From Rachicladosporium sp. CCFEE 5018 (lineage: Eukaryota; Ascomycota; Dothideomycetes; Cladosporiales; Cladosporiaceae), in the NCBI GenBank assembly GCA_002077045.2, contig KZ111155.1:62001-126000 (forward strand): DNA of 64,000 nt, read 5' to 3'. The stretch's first letter is position 1. Each line of letters opens with the position of its first letter. Both the position numbers and the translations under genes were made by a program. Positions 19,507 through 31,083 of the stretch are shown here, piece by piece. The notes beneath the pieces were generated by a model. That model was not told where the DNA came from. It did no database searches and saw nothing but the letters and a program-made list of their open reading frames with translations.

Positions 19507-21754
19507 TTAGCGGGTGGACATAGCCTGCGAGGAAAGTCAGTATGTGAACGGTCACACAACGGGCCGACAATGTTGCTCACCTTCGTGACCACACGCTTGA
19601 GCGCCAGCTCCTTCTTCTTCAAGACATCGCTGCTCGCGTCCTCGATCTCGAGCTGAGCCATCGCATCGGACAGCGCACTCTCGATCTTCTCCTTCTGCCC
19701 CCTCTTGAGCTTCATGCTCATCGTAGGATCGCTGACAATCTCCTCAACGCGCGAGATGTAGCTCTCCAACTGTTGCCTCGACTCGAACTTCTTGCTGAAA
19801 GCATCGTCGCTCGACTTGAACTTGGCGGCGTCCTCCACCATCTTCTCGATCTCGCCTGACGAGAGCTTGCCGACGGAGTTGGAGATCGTGATGTTGGCGC
19901 TGCGGCCGGAGGTCTTCTCGGTGGCGGTGACCTTGAGAATACCGTTGACATCGACCTCGAAGACGACTTCAAGCACGGCATCACCAGCCTTCATGGGAGG
20001 GATAGGTGCAAGGGTGAACTCTCCGAGAGATGTGTTGTCCTCGCAGTTCACGCGCTCACCCTGAAAGACGGGGAACTGCACGGTCTGCTGGTTGTCTGCA
20101 ACAGTGGTGAAGGTCCTGTAAACGAAGTCAGCGATTGCGCAGTGCAACATGCAGCACCAGCGAGAGGCAGCATTGCGTTCAGTCTTACCTCTTCTTGATG
20201 GTGGGCACGGTGTTGCCGCGGGGAACGACAGGAGCGAAGATGTTGCCCTCCATGGCCACACCGAGGGAGAGAGGGACGACATCGAGAAGGAGGAGGTCGG
20301 CGGTGTCGGCGGAGGTGGCCTTGCCGGACAGGATACCGGCTTGAACCGCGGCACCGTATGCAACAGCCTCATCGGGGTTGATGCTCTTCTCGAGCTTCTT
20401 GCCGTTGAAGAAGTCGCTGAGGAGCTTCTGGATCTTGGGGATACGTGTGCTGCCACCAACCAAGACAATCTCGTCAACCTGGCTCTTCTGGAGGTTCGCA
20501 TCCTTCATCACCTGCTCAACTGGCTGGATCGTGCCGTTGAACGCCTTGCTGTTGATGTCCTCGAAACGGGCACGGGTAATCTGGGAGTTGAAGTCCTCAC
20601 CATCGTAGAGGGAGTCAATCTCGATCGTGGTCTGGGTGCCGTTGGAAAGGGTACGCTTCGCGCGCTCGCAGGCGGTTCGGAGACGGCGGAGGGCACGCGG
20701 GTCGTCGCTGATGTCCTGCAACATGTTAGCTGACTATCCTACCTCCACGCTTGTTTCGAGCGATCGCTACGCGCCTTCTTAGTCTTTCGGAGGAACTCCT
20801 TCTTGAAGTGGTCCAGAAGGTTAGTGTCGAAATCCTGCCCTCCTAGATGGGTGTCTCCAGCGGTAGCCTTGACTGTGAACACACCACCCTGGATGTGGAG
20901 GAGAGACACATCGAAGGTTCCACCACCGAGATCGTAGATCAGGACGTTGCGCTCCTTTTCAGACTTGCCAGCACCGAGACCGTAAGCGATAGCTGCGGCG
21001 GTGGGCTCGTTGATGATACGGAGAACGTTCAGCCCGGAGATTGAGCCAGCATCCTTCGTTGCTTGCCTCTGGTTGTCGTTGAAGTAGGCGGGGACTGTGA
21101 TAACGGCCTTCTCGACCTTCTTGCCGAGCTTCGTCTCTGCGACCTCCTTCATCTGTTGGGAGTCAGCATGCGCTCATGTACTCGCACTCGGAGTATGCGC
21201 ACCTTTCCGAGAACCATGGCGGAGATCTCCTGAGGCGAGAACACCTTCGTCTCACCGAGGTACTCAACCTGCACCTTTGGGTTTCCATCATCGTCGGTGA
21301 CCTTGAATGGCCACGACTCGATGTCCTTCTTGACTGTGGGGTCGTCGAATCTCCGGCCAATGAGGCGCCTGTCCGCTTGTCAATCCTTTGTCCGTACTGC
21401 TATTTCTGTCCATCGTCTACTCACTTCACATCGAAGACCGTGTTTGCGGGGTTCATGGCGGCCTGGTTCTTGGCTGCCTCACCAATTAAGCGCTCCTCGG
21501 AGGTGAAGGAGACGAAAGATGGGGTGGTGAAAGATCCTTGCTCGTTGGCAACTGAGAACAGTACTATCAGCGCATGTTCTCTCTCTGCGGTCTAGCAAAT
21601 CACCCACTGATCTCCACGCCGGCGCCCTCATAGTTGGCGACGCAAGAGTAGGTCGTGCCTTTGCAACGTTAGTGCTTGTATCCTTCATGCGCACTGCTTT
21701 GAATAGCATACCGAGATCGATGCCAATGGCACCATCGTATACTTCGTCCGCCAT
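19507..21754 (-). CDS. SSB1: Ribosome-associated Hsp70, Ssb type
   Basis: Eight exons (minus): 21712-21754, 21608-21658, 21425-21551, 21203-21368, 20775-21152, 20189-20715, 19581-20115 and 19507-19524. They sum to 1845 nt, 614 residues. The N-terminus MADEVYDGAIGIDLGTTYSC and the C-terminus VVTKAMSTR are those of fungal Ssb, the Hsp70 that works with RAC on nascent chains. ATPase motifs include the first phosphate loop (GIDLGTTYSC), IYDLGGGTFDVSLL and VLVGGSTRIPKIQ; the substrate-binding domain follows. Intron 5 appears to be GC-AG (20716-20774), and the last exon codes only AMSTR plus stop. The long antisense open frame across it is a known artefact of hsp70 genes. Confidence 0.94.
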
Positions 21755-22543
21755 GTTGATGTGATGTTGTGGATATGGATTGATCGGTGTGGAGTGGTGC
21801 ACTGAATATCGAGCTCGAACTTTTCTCGAGAGACAGGCCCTAGCGTCCGAAGTCTTGGCACTTCACCCAAATGGTGAATTTACCTCAACCCAACTGCGTC
21901 CTCCCCTGCACTGACAGCAATTGTCGAGCTTGCAGGAAATGTGCCACACGCTTGCTCCCATGGTTTGGAAGGAGTCTCAAAATACTCTTTCGACGCGATG
22001 TTATCAATGTGCAGCATAACTGGCTTGGACGTCTCGCGCAAGATTGGCCACTTACGACTGGACACTCGACACCAGAGAAGGAGGCCGACCTCGTAGGGCC
22101 GCCTTATGCGTCGATTGGCGCCATCTTGTGCGAGCCTCAGTAGAATGATTCGGTGGATGATACCCATGCTTGGTGGAGATTGCCACCTGGCATGGAGCTC
22201 TGCGCCTGATGACCGACGTCATGTTCGCTTTGTAGATCAGCTTATAGATTTCTGGCATAGGACGAGTGTTCTTCACTGCAATGTGGACTGGCATCCGCAT
22301 CGCTCGCTCAAGCATCAGAGCCCTGCCCTACAGTCTGCTCGGTCGATATAGGTGAAGAGCGTCTGTCAAGCTACTTTCACGACGTTACTTCTTGATGGCA
22401 CGACCGATTGCGGTATATTGTGAAGACATCGAGCACATGCATCCATTCTTGAGTAGTGTTCCACTACGAAACGCGCAGACCAATGCAGACTGTGGCGGAA
22501 CATGTTAAAGATATATTTGATAGTTTCAGCCAAGTCCTCATTG
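21755..22543. other. SSB upstream region and tRNA flank
   Basis: 789 bp holding the SSB promoter. I found no clean heat-shock element array by eye. No other gene is supported. Confidence 0.5.
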
Positions 22544-22635
22544 TCCCTCGTGGCGCAATTGGCTAGCGCGTTTGACTGTTAGGAGCTCATCCAAGCGGTA
22601 TCAGGAGGTTGGTGGTTCAAGCCCACCCGAGGGAG
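22544..22635 (+). tRNA. tRNA-Asn (GTT) with 18-nt intron
   Basis: A complete cloverleaf: acceptor TCCCTCG/CGAGGGA with discriminator G, D-arm GCGC/GCGC with A-box TGGCGCAATTGG, anticodon stem TTTGA/TCAGG (two G-U pairs), anticodon GTT at 22578-22580, and T-arm GGTGG TTCAAGC CCACC (B-box). An 18-nt intron at 22582-22599 follows the base 3' of the anticodon, the canonical position. The mature length is 74 nt. A T5 run at about 22641 is the likely Pol III terminator. Confidence 0.93.
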
Positions 22636-24347
22636 CAATCTTTTTGTCACTTTTGCATATTGCTTGAAGACGCGGACTTATCACGCATCTGCTCTCGATC
22701 GTTCCTAGTACAATTCGGAAGGAGTTACAGTGAGCACAGCCAGGGAGAGAAGGCGCGATGCGGTCGGAATTGCTCTTGGCACGCCCAAACTGCAGCGTTC
22801 ACCTACATTGATTTGCATCTCGTGTTTGTTCTCATTGCATAACGTAACTTAAGCCATTTTCCGATTGCGTGAGACGTTCTCACTCATGTTCACATACGAT
22901 GGGCGTGGACCTCGTCACGAGATCCGGTGAGACACGACCCGAATTCGGACAATGCTTTCGCCATCGACTAGAAGCGCCGAGCGATCAGCCACCACGCGAA
23001 GTCTTTCCCACATCCCGGCGCCGACTTCCCGACTTCCCGACCTCAACGGCTTGAACGCCTTTTACCACGAAATTTTTGGCAACGCTGCGCAAGCGCAACA
23101 TAACACGAGGATGTCTCGACGGCTTCCCTCAGCGTCAGCAGATTGATCCACGCAGCTGAAGGTCGTGGCATTTCGAGCCATGGGTATCGGCACAGATTCT
23201 ACGAAGCGTCTTGCTGATGACTGAGGATCGCAAGCCGGGCTCTAGTGGCTTTATTGCGCCGTGAGTAGCGAAACCCAAAATCGTAAGCATTTCGACTTCC
23301 GACCACCGACCTCTATCAGATCGCGCTCGTGTAGCATGAACGTTGTTGAACGTTGTCTGACTCGGTCTTCACGTGGAAAACACCTGTCTGCCTCACACCA
23401 GCATCCACCTCTCTCAACGTCAAGGCCAGGAAGTCACCTTATCACGGCCATAGTCTGGAGAAGGCCAACGCAGACTGCATACAAGATGCAATACTCGGGT
23501 AGGGTTGCAGATCGATACTTTCTCCCGCACGCCTACCGAGAATAGCTCACTCTGGATCTGCGCTAGTGCCGTACCTGCATCCTCGTGCCGGTAACCCACT
23601 TCGTGAAACCTCAGACTTCGCGTAGATCGGACACGTTCAAACATCCATACCCCTGGTGACGAGCTCATCCTGGGGATAACAGCCCCGCGAGACCGTGCAG
23701 ACTTCGACATTCCGCATTGACGATCGACGTCTGCATGATGCACAACCCAGAACACACCGCGTCCGTTATGCACATTAAACATGGACCTCCCAGCAGCTTC
23801 ACCTGCGGATGGCGACAAGCTTTCTGATCTCGCCGAACATGCATATGCGGCCGTTGGGCGGGTCGTGGCCCTTTGCGGCTCTCGCAAGAACCCTGCGCCA
23901 TCGGCACTATCGCTGCAGGAACTGATAAAGCCTATTCGCATGCTGGCCGATCTTCCAGAACGCTGGGCTGCTTGGACTGGAAACACTGGCTTGGTACATA
24001 CTCCACCCTGACACATTGGTCGCGCGGATTCGTGGCAATGGGTGTTTCTCCACTTGAGCCGCCACGATCGTGTCTATGATCTGCAGGAACATGACTCTAC
24101 TCGAGGCTATTCGCACTGGACTCTTCCCAAGATGGAAGTACAGACCCTCCTATGGCTGCAAGGCACGGTCTCTAGCCGTGGATCTGTGGAGAGTCGCCTC
24201 GTGGTGCCTTTCGCAACTCGTGCCGTTGAGCTCGGGACCGGTAGGTGGGTATGCGCTGTTGCTGTAAGTATCTTCTCGTTGCTCAGCTCGGCCTCGACAC
24301 CCTTCACTCTCGTATCTTGTCGTCAAACAGACTAGCCCCTCTTCGCG
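22636..24347. other. Long intergenic region
   Basis: About 1.7 kb. A plus-strand frame of 76 residues (23781-24011, MDLPAASPADGDKL) and a longer minus-strand frame (23420-24016) overlap each other. Neither shows recognisable domains, so I leave both out. A short direct repeat (gacttccc twice, near 23025) is present. Nothing else is supported. Confidence 0.5.
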
Positions 24348-25676
24348 ATGCCTTCCTTCAAAGCGGCTTCCGCAGCACTCGCCCTCCTCAACCTCATCCC
24401 TCAGGTCGTTGCCGACTGCGCGTCCTACGGCGACGACTTCCAGAGCGGCTTCACTTACTTCCAGAATTCTCTATCGGCAGATCCATTCACTGCGCTGCAG
24501 GAATTCGAAGGCTGCCAGAATGATGTCTCACACAACGTCTTCGTGGACCCGGCAGGAGACCAGTCGGAGTGCACGGAGACACCCATGCAGCCAGACGACA
24601 CACCACAGCTCGTGACCTGCTCGCAGTGGCCAAAGAACAAGCTGTACAACGGTGACTGGTCGCTTCTGATCATCTCCAACAACGGCAATGCCGAGCCAAT
24701 CGCTTTCCAGCGTGACTTCTCCTTGACTGTTGGACCCCAAATAACGTCGACCGTGACACCGACAGTAAGTCGGCTGCCTGCATGAAGCCTCGAGAGCGGC
24801 TTGCTGACATTTCTACGCAGCTCACCGTCTCCGTCATTCAAACACCAGTCGTCAACATCACAAGCACGGTGCTTTCGACGGCGACCGACACTACCACATC
24901 CACCGCTACGTCCGGCCGGGGAACACAGACAGTGACACTCAAGACGACAACGTCTACCAGCACGCGCGGCTTGCTTACCCTCACGCAACAGACCCAGACC
25001 TACTCTGTCGTGTCTTCTACACGCACGGTGCCCGCATCATGCTCCGTACGGCCGACTCGCCGCGTTCAGGACCCTATCGCCACCATCCTCCCAACAATCC
25101 TCGGCGAGCTCGATAACGTTATAGAGAATCTGCTCGGTGGCCTTGGTGGACTGATCGGACTGAACAGCCTCGGCATCCGCGACGAGCTCACAGCGTCCGC
25201 CAAGTTCAAGCGCGAGATCATTGCTGGCCGTACGCCTTCGGCTGACTTGAAGGTCGCTTTCGTCAACGAGCGCCGCCAGATGCTCGAGGCGAGGAATATC
25301 GAGAAGCGTGCGCCAGATGCGCCAACTATCACCTCCACCGCGGTTGCTGTGACGAGCACTGCGATCAACAATGCGCCTGCGACTACGCAGACACTGACTG
25401 AGACGGACTTCACGACTACGACCTCGACTGTTGTTGTCACTGCTGGCCCTGTCACTGTCACTCTGGCGCAAGTCACCAAGGTGGTAACGAAGTTGGTGCC
25501 GATCGTGCAGGTGACGAAGACTCAGACACGTACTACAACGTGAGTCCAGCTCTTCTGAATGCCATGCATGTGTCAAGTACTGATATCTTCACAGCATCGT
25601 CAACACCGTCACGACGACGTCGTCCGGAGCAGCTCAATCCTGCGCTAGCAAGGGTGGCGTGCTGCAGCGCTTGTAG
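24348..25676 (+). CDS. Secreted Thr/Ser-rich protein of unknown function
   Basis: Exons 24348-24764, 24821-25539 and 25595-25676 give 405 residues; introns are 56 and 55 nt with good GTAAGT/GTGAGT donors. The N-terminus MPSFKAASAALALLNLIPQV, ending at VADC, is a signal peptide with a likely cleavage before DCASYG. The first ~130 residues form a Cys-containing domain. Long Thr/Ser/Val stretches follow (TSTVLSTATDTTTSTATS and TTTTSTVVVTAGPVTVTL), likely heavily O-mannosylated. A dibasic EKRAPDAP site could be cut by a Kex2-type protease. It ends CASKGGVLQRL with no clear GPI signal. It is probably cell-wall or extracellular; no homologue is recognised. Confidence 0.78.
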
Positions 25677-26017
25677 AGGCGGCGAGATGTAGGTTCGCTC
25701 GACATTGGTTGCTATGATAGGTCGGCGTATGTAAACACGAAATGTATAGACTAATCGCTCATCGACTGCTTGAGCTCCACGTCTTCTCATTATTGTAGTT
25801 GACCGTACGCTTTCAAGATGTTGCATTTGAGCACTTTTATGCAGAGTGCGGGCGCAGCCGCATGATGGCCACCTAGTCCAACATCACCTGCTGTGTCTGC
25901 TCCAGATATCGTATTACACATCCTGAAACCGTGACATCCTTGAGTTTAGAGACATACTATCGCAGTGAAAGGCTCGAAGACTGCATCCCGTGCGCGGCTC
26001 AGATCCAGCTTCCAGAA
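25677..26017. other. Intergenic region upstream of CTR gene
   Basis: 341 bp. I looked for copper-response elements (TTTGCTC-like) and found no exact copy. No gene seen. Confidence 0.45.
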
Positions 26018-26670
26018 ATGGACCACTCCCACATGAACCACGGCGACATGGACATGGGCCACGGTGAACAGCCTATGTGCAGCATGAACGTACACCTCCC
26101 CTCCCCAACGATATTCTCCCATCACCTCCTCTCTGACCCTGCGAGCAGATGCTCTTCACCTGGTCCACCGAAAACCTCTGCATCGTCTTCTCCAGCTGGC
26201 GCGTAACCTCCAGCGCCTCCCTGATCATCTCCTTAGCAGCCATCGTAGCCCTGACAGCGGGCTACGAAGCATTACGGGAAGCTTCACGACGATATGAAAT
26301 GAGGTTGGAGCAGAGGGTCGAGGGCATGACTAGTAAGTTCTCCCGAATGTGAAGTTGGGGGTTGGGGCTTATGAGTCCAGGCCGAGGCGAACGAAGCTCA
26401 CTTTTGTGGGTAGGGCAGGGGAGAGGCGCGGAGGAGCAGACGGGACGGGTTGTCAAGGCGGCGTTTTATGGGGTGCAGGTTTTCTATTCGTTCTTCATTA
26501 TGTGAGTATTGCGTGTCGATGAGCGTGCGGCCGCTGTGCTGACAGCTTGATGCAGGCTACTGTTCATGACATACAACGGCTGGATCATGGTGGCTGTGGG
26601 CTTTGGGGCGTTTCTGGGCTACTTGCTGTTCGGTGGCTCGAGTGCTACGAAGAGTGCTGCCTGTCACTGA
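26018..26670 (+). CDS. CTR-type copper transporter
   Basis: Exons 26018-26089, 26149-26332, 26414-26501 and 26556-26670 give 152 residues. This is a high-affinity Cu(I) importer of the Ctr family, trimeric in the plasma or vacuolar membrane. The N-terminus is Met/His-rich (MDHSHMNHGDMDMGHGEQPM), binding copper outside the pore. Three membrane segments follow. TM2 carries the MxxxM filter (MLLFM, split by intron 3) and TM3 the GxxxG packing motif (GAFLG). The C-terminus ends ACH, a typical Cys/His copper hand-off. For intron 2 the acceptor was set at 26413 (TAG) because it keeps the frame; a nearby CAG does not. Confidence 0.9.
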
Positions 26671-26721
26671 GGACATCGTGCGCAGTGGCTGCAGCGGCCG
26701 CGAGTATATCTATATACCCAT

Positions 26722-28812
26722 CTACAGACCCTTCCAGGCCACCTTCGCAATATGATCTGCTTTCTTCCTCGTGCTTTTCACGAGCCCGAGGTACCGCATT
26801 TCCGCCAATCCGCGTTGGAAGAGTGCCATGAGCTGCTCCTCGTCCTTCTTCCTCTCACTCATCACTGCCTGGAACGCCTGCCAGAGATCGCTGACATTGA
26901 TTAAACTCCCAGACTCCAGGTACAGCTGGTACAACACTGCAGTTGCCGGCTGTGTGGCTGAGAGCGTGGCCTCGTCTCCCTGACCCTTGCTTGGTGCACA
27001 ACACTCACAAGCCAAGTAGTCGTGCGGTGTCGCTAGTGCGCGTTCAATAGCATGCCGCGGCCTAGGCGTGAATGTCTCCCTTTGTGGCGACTTCAGATCA
27101 TACAGGAAAATCTCGTGGTATGGTAGCTTCTGCGCATCGATCAGGGTGGCTGAGAAGTACGCCTCCAGAATGTTAGTGAACCTTCGCACTAACACTGTGT
27201 ATGCGGCGTCCTGCTTCGAGAGCTCTGATTTCTGTTTGCTCAGCTGAACCTTCTGCGCCACTACCGTTGTGCGCACAGTCGAGCTACCGATGTCATCCTC
27301 ACTGCGGAGGGGTTGCTGTTTCGCGCCACGCTTACTGCTGGCAGTGAGCTCCATGAGCTCAGTCTGCAGTGCCTGCATTTCCACGACGGTATCGCTTGCG
27401 CGCTCATTCCCGAAAGAATCAATGGCACCGCGCACGGCATCCAATATCCTGGCGACCACCTCTGACGGCGCCTTCCGCAACGAGAGCAGCATTGTCCTGA
27501 TCAGTGTGGACCCAGTGAGCTTTCCTGACAGCGCTTGTATGTACAGGCTCGTCTTGAGCGTAGCAGTACCACCTGGCAGAAGCTCTTGTGCCACTCTGAT
27601 GACTTGTAGCGTCTCGGTGATCCGGTGCAGCGTTGCCTGGCCGTTACTGATGCACCTTCGCACTTCCTTGAAGAGCTGAGCGTCGTTTTCGAGCAGTCCG
27701 CGTACTCTGTCGGGCGCATCTACAGTATCTGACTCCATCAAACATTTGGCATGCTCCCGGAAAGACTCCAAATTCCGCAACGCATTGAAGTGGTCCGCAG
27801 GTACATCTTTCTGCGCCACATCGGATGCCAGGAAGATGCTCAGCGCGTTCGCGTAGTAGTGTGACATGTACGAGTACTGCGCCATCTCCACTACGCCGTC
27901 TGCGCTTGAGATGAAATCGCTCTGTCGCTCGAGTGCAGCTGAGAGCAGGCTGGGGCCGATCCACAGCTTCGTGTCCGGGTGCGTCAGGGCAGAGAACATG
28001 TACTGCAGTTCTGCAAATGACGGGACGGCATCGAACAGCCTACCGTCCAAGCTTTGCACCGCGGCACGTGTCAATCGCTGTTGTAGAAAGTCGACAGAGG
28101 TGGCCACATTGATCAGAAGTACGAAAGGTATGCGACTCCGCCAGCTGGCGAGCAGCTCTATCAATTCAGACAGTACATCGCTGGCTATAGCTTCGGGGTC
28201 GTGGAGGGAGACAAGGACCTGCTCGATCTTTCGATCTCGTACGTAGTCTGCCAGGACCTGAAGATCGTAGTTCAGGAGACGTCGCCCCTTCCGGGTAGTC
28301 GCGACCGCATCTTCGTCATCATCGTCCTCAGTGTGCGTACTTGACGTTGCGCGATGTATGAGGTGCTTCAGTGCGGCTTTCAAGTTTGGCGTCACTGTAG
28401 AGTCCAACGGTACATAGATTCGCTTGGGTTGCGATCTCAATCGGTCTGCAACGCGATCGGCTAGGGAGCCCTGAGAGGAGCCACCAGGACCAGTAAGAAT
28501 GATGCCAGTAGGTATGTGTGCCGGCTCGACGCCGTCGGACGTAGTCGTTTGCTGGTCCAGAAATGCCGTGACCTCTCCCAGAGTGTGGTCGTGAACACTC
28601 GATAACGCATCCTGGAATGGTCAGATCTCGATAATATCGCGTTGAAAACGATAAGTTCTTACCTCGATTCGAGCCTGTGGTCCAGCCCAGGCTGCTCGGT
28701 AGGCTTCTCTCCGAAGTCGCCATGAAGCTTGTAATCCTTGGGGCTCCGTCTTTCGCCGCTTCGCAGGTCGCGTCGCGTTGGGCTCGAAGACGTAGCATTG
28801 CTCATACTCCAT
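26722..28812 (-). CDS. ORC3: Origin recognition complex subunit 3
   Basis: Exons 28663-28812 and 26722-28611 (51-nt intron) give 679 residues. The N-terminus MEYEQCYVFEP with a basic PAKRRK patch (likely nuclear signal) matches fungal Orc3. A P-loop-like region (GIILTGPGGSSQGS) and an AAA+-like domain follow. The C-terminus is the Orc3 winged helix, with ALFQRGLAEMRYLGLVKSTR then KKADHIAKVAWKGL. Orc3 pairs with Orc2 in the ring that loads MCM at replication origins. The 3' end is only 51 bp from the convergent copper transporter, and it is divergent from the OPA3-like gene across 300 bp. Confidence 0.88.
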
Positions 28813-29112
28813 GATCAAGTCTTGGGACGTTTCTTGTGGACGATCACATGGCAGCGTACTTCCCGATCAATCTCATCAAGTACGACCGAGCTTTGATGGT
28901 AATTCAAACCATGTTGAATTGGGATTGAGAACGATCAAGGTGATCGATGCGAGAGCGAGCTGGACTGGTCAAAGCGCGTCTGCGGTGTCACCATCAAATC
29001 TGAATAGTCACCAGTACAATAGGACGAAGGAGTACATTATTCTGTGAACCTGTAGCTCGTGCACGCTATGGACTGAACACTGCATGTCGGGTCCTAGCAC
29101 CCTCCCAAGAAC
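28813..29112. promoter_or_regulatory. Shared divergent promoter, ORC3 and OPA3-like gene
   Basis: A 300-bp region between two divergent starts, so both promoters must lie here. No specific element could be identified by eye. Confidence 0.5.
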
Positions 29113-30022
29113 ATGTCCCTGACCTTCAAGCTTCTTTCCCTCGCCATCCGAACAGCAGCCAAACCGCTCGGCGTAAGCTATGACTCCATGATCCAATGCA
29201 ATTACCATCTCTGATCTTCCTCACTAGAATTCTATAAAACGTCAAGCGAAAGAGCACCCAGGCTTTCGCCATATTGCCGTGACCTCCGCACAATGGGTCC
29301 ACCGGGTCGACATGCGTATGCGCCTGGGCATACTTCACGACAATGCAGCTCAGGAGCGAATGGCTGAGCGCGAACGGAAGAAGGAGGAAGACAAGCGCAA
29401 AGCTGCCGAGGTGCCCATAGTACGGACTGAGGAGGAGCAACGGAAGTATCTCGAGGAGCAGGCGAAGGAGGCCGAAAAGGCGGGAGGGGCAACGAAGAAG
29501 GAGGAGAAACCTAAGGTCAACATCAGACCACTCAGCGAGGCAAAGGCGATTGAGCTAGGGGCGAACTTCTTTTCAGAAGCCTTCATTTTTGGCGTGGCTG
29601 TGGGATTGCTTGTCTGGGATAGCTGGAGGAGTCGAAGTAAGGCTAGCGATAGGAGAGATGAGGTTAAGGAGCGGCTTGATACGCTGGAAGCGGAGCTTGA
29701 GAGGATCAGAATCAAGTCTGGACTGGATCTCCCAATCGCCGTGGAGTTGCCAAAGGAGGACACGACGAGGGCATGGTACAATCCCGTTGGATGGTGGGAG
29801 AGGGTCATGCCTGGAGCTGCCCGGCAGGAAGACATCAAAGCACAGCCAGGGACTGCTATGCAGGTAGTGAAGAGCAATGTCGACACTGCGACTGCGAAAG
29901 TCATATCGGAGCTCAAAAAGCCAACTTCGCCGCAGCAGAAGCACACGCGGGAGGATGGAACGATGTCGCAACCTGGTCCACCTCGGATCGACTCGGTGCC
30001 TGCAAATAGCAAGACTCGATGA
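29113..30022 (+). CDS. OPA3-like protein
   Basis: Exons 29113-29172 and 29228-30022 give 284 residues. The N-terminus MSLTFKLLSLAIRTAAKPLG followed after the intron by NSIKRQAKEHPGFR is the OPA3 family signature. Human OPA3 is a mitochondrial-membrane protein linked to optic atrophy; fungal members are poorly studied. A hydrophobic segment AFIFGVAVGLLVWDSW, near residues 150-165, is the conserved core, followed by a coiled coil (RLDTLEAELERIRIK). The C-terminal ~80 residues are a polar, variable tail. The first exon codes only the first 20 residues. Confidence 0.88.
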
Positions 30023-30113
30023 AGGAATCCCCAGTCATCTGTATGTATATATAAAGATACCCAACTCACTATAGAGCAAGACAACACACCATAGCATCCA
30101 GGCAGTCACGGAA

Positions 30114-31059
30114 ATGCTTGGCACCGACCTCACATCACCAGTCCAAGAGTCGTACCTAAGCTACCGGTCCAAGCCACCTATGCGGACCTTCAGGGTCAAT
30201 CAGAGCAGTCTCCACGCCGATCAAGATGTTCTGTACATCCCTCCGCCGCTGTCGGGCATTCGTAGGTGCTGCGCAACAGCTCATCGATACCCCTGGCCTG
30301 CGACTGCGAGGTAGGTAGGCTCTCACCTTATGGACCCAGATGTTTGACTGACAAAATGCACGCGCAGAGTACGATCTAGGCACTCATGACCTCGCAACAC
30401 CGATCGATCCACCCGCCAAAGGCGCCACGCGACAGCTTCGCGTGCTTCTACTCTCGCCTGCAGACACGACCCAAGATACGCTGCCAGGCAGTCTGATCCG
30501 CATTGAGCGCTTCATAGCTCTGACCGGCGGCGTGGACCTTGTCATAGTCTTCCTGCTCTGCTGCTCTCCAATATCAATCAGCTCTGTCACGACCAGTATC
30601 GCGGGACTAGAAGGCTACACGGCAATGCAAGCCGCGCTGTTCGCCCAGCCACACCCACCAATCCTTTCAGTCGCGACCCTAGCTGCACTGCCAACTCTAC
30701 TACTTCGCCACGCTGCGGCACTTGCGCAGCCAGTCCGCAGTCCCAAGCCGACAGCAACATCGTTCGAGCTTCTCCAGCTCTGCACTGCAGCTTCTGCCGA
30801 GCAGGGCCAGGCGATGGACCAGCACTCGGCCTTCAGGACGACGGACGTGTTCTCGAGTGTCCCAGCTTTGGCACAAGCGCTCAGCAATCGTCATGAGGTT
30901 GCAGCTCTAAGGGAATCGAGCTCGCCCGCGCTCACGATACCCGGACTTCTCGGTTATCGCGATGACTCGGTGAGACTGAGGGAATTGAGAAGCATTGTGG
31001 GTGAGGTCGAATTTGCGAACCTTGTGGACTTCTGGGCCGAAGAATGGGTCGTGGAGTGA
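30114..31059 (+). CDS. Uncharacterised protein
   Basis: The proposed exons 30114-30261 and 30368-31059 give 279 residues. The 106-nt intron (GTAGGT...CGCAG) is the only arrangement I found that keeps the frame, and is less certain than the downstream exon. Conserved-looking features are SLIRIERFIALTGGVDLVIVF in the middle (split here as SLIRIERFIALTGG and VDLVIVF), LSVATLAALPTLLLRH and the C-terminus VEFANLVDFWAEEWVVE. The hydrophobic stretches look like a folded core, not clear membrane helices. I do not recognise the family. Its stop is 24 bp from the convergent membrane-protein gene. Confidence 0.6.
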
Positions 31060-31083
31060 GTGCTCGCTGTCGTAACGAAAAGC

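Noticed and set aside
20149..20733. 194-residue plus-strand open frame across the SSB gene
   Set aside because: It is the antisense frame that codon bias opens on many hsp70 genes. The sense strand is a clear Ssb protein with conserved motifs and introns.
23420..24016. Opposing open frames at 23.4-24.0 kb
   Set aside because: Each overlaps the other, with no motif, signal peptide or splice support to choose either.
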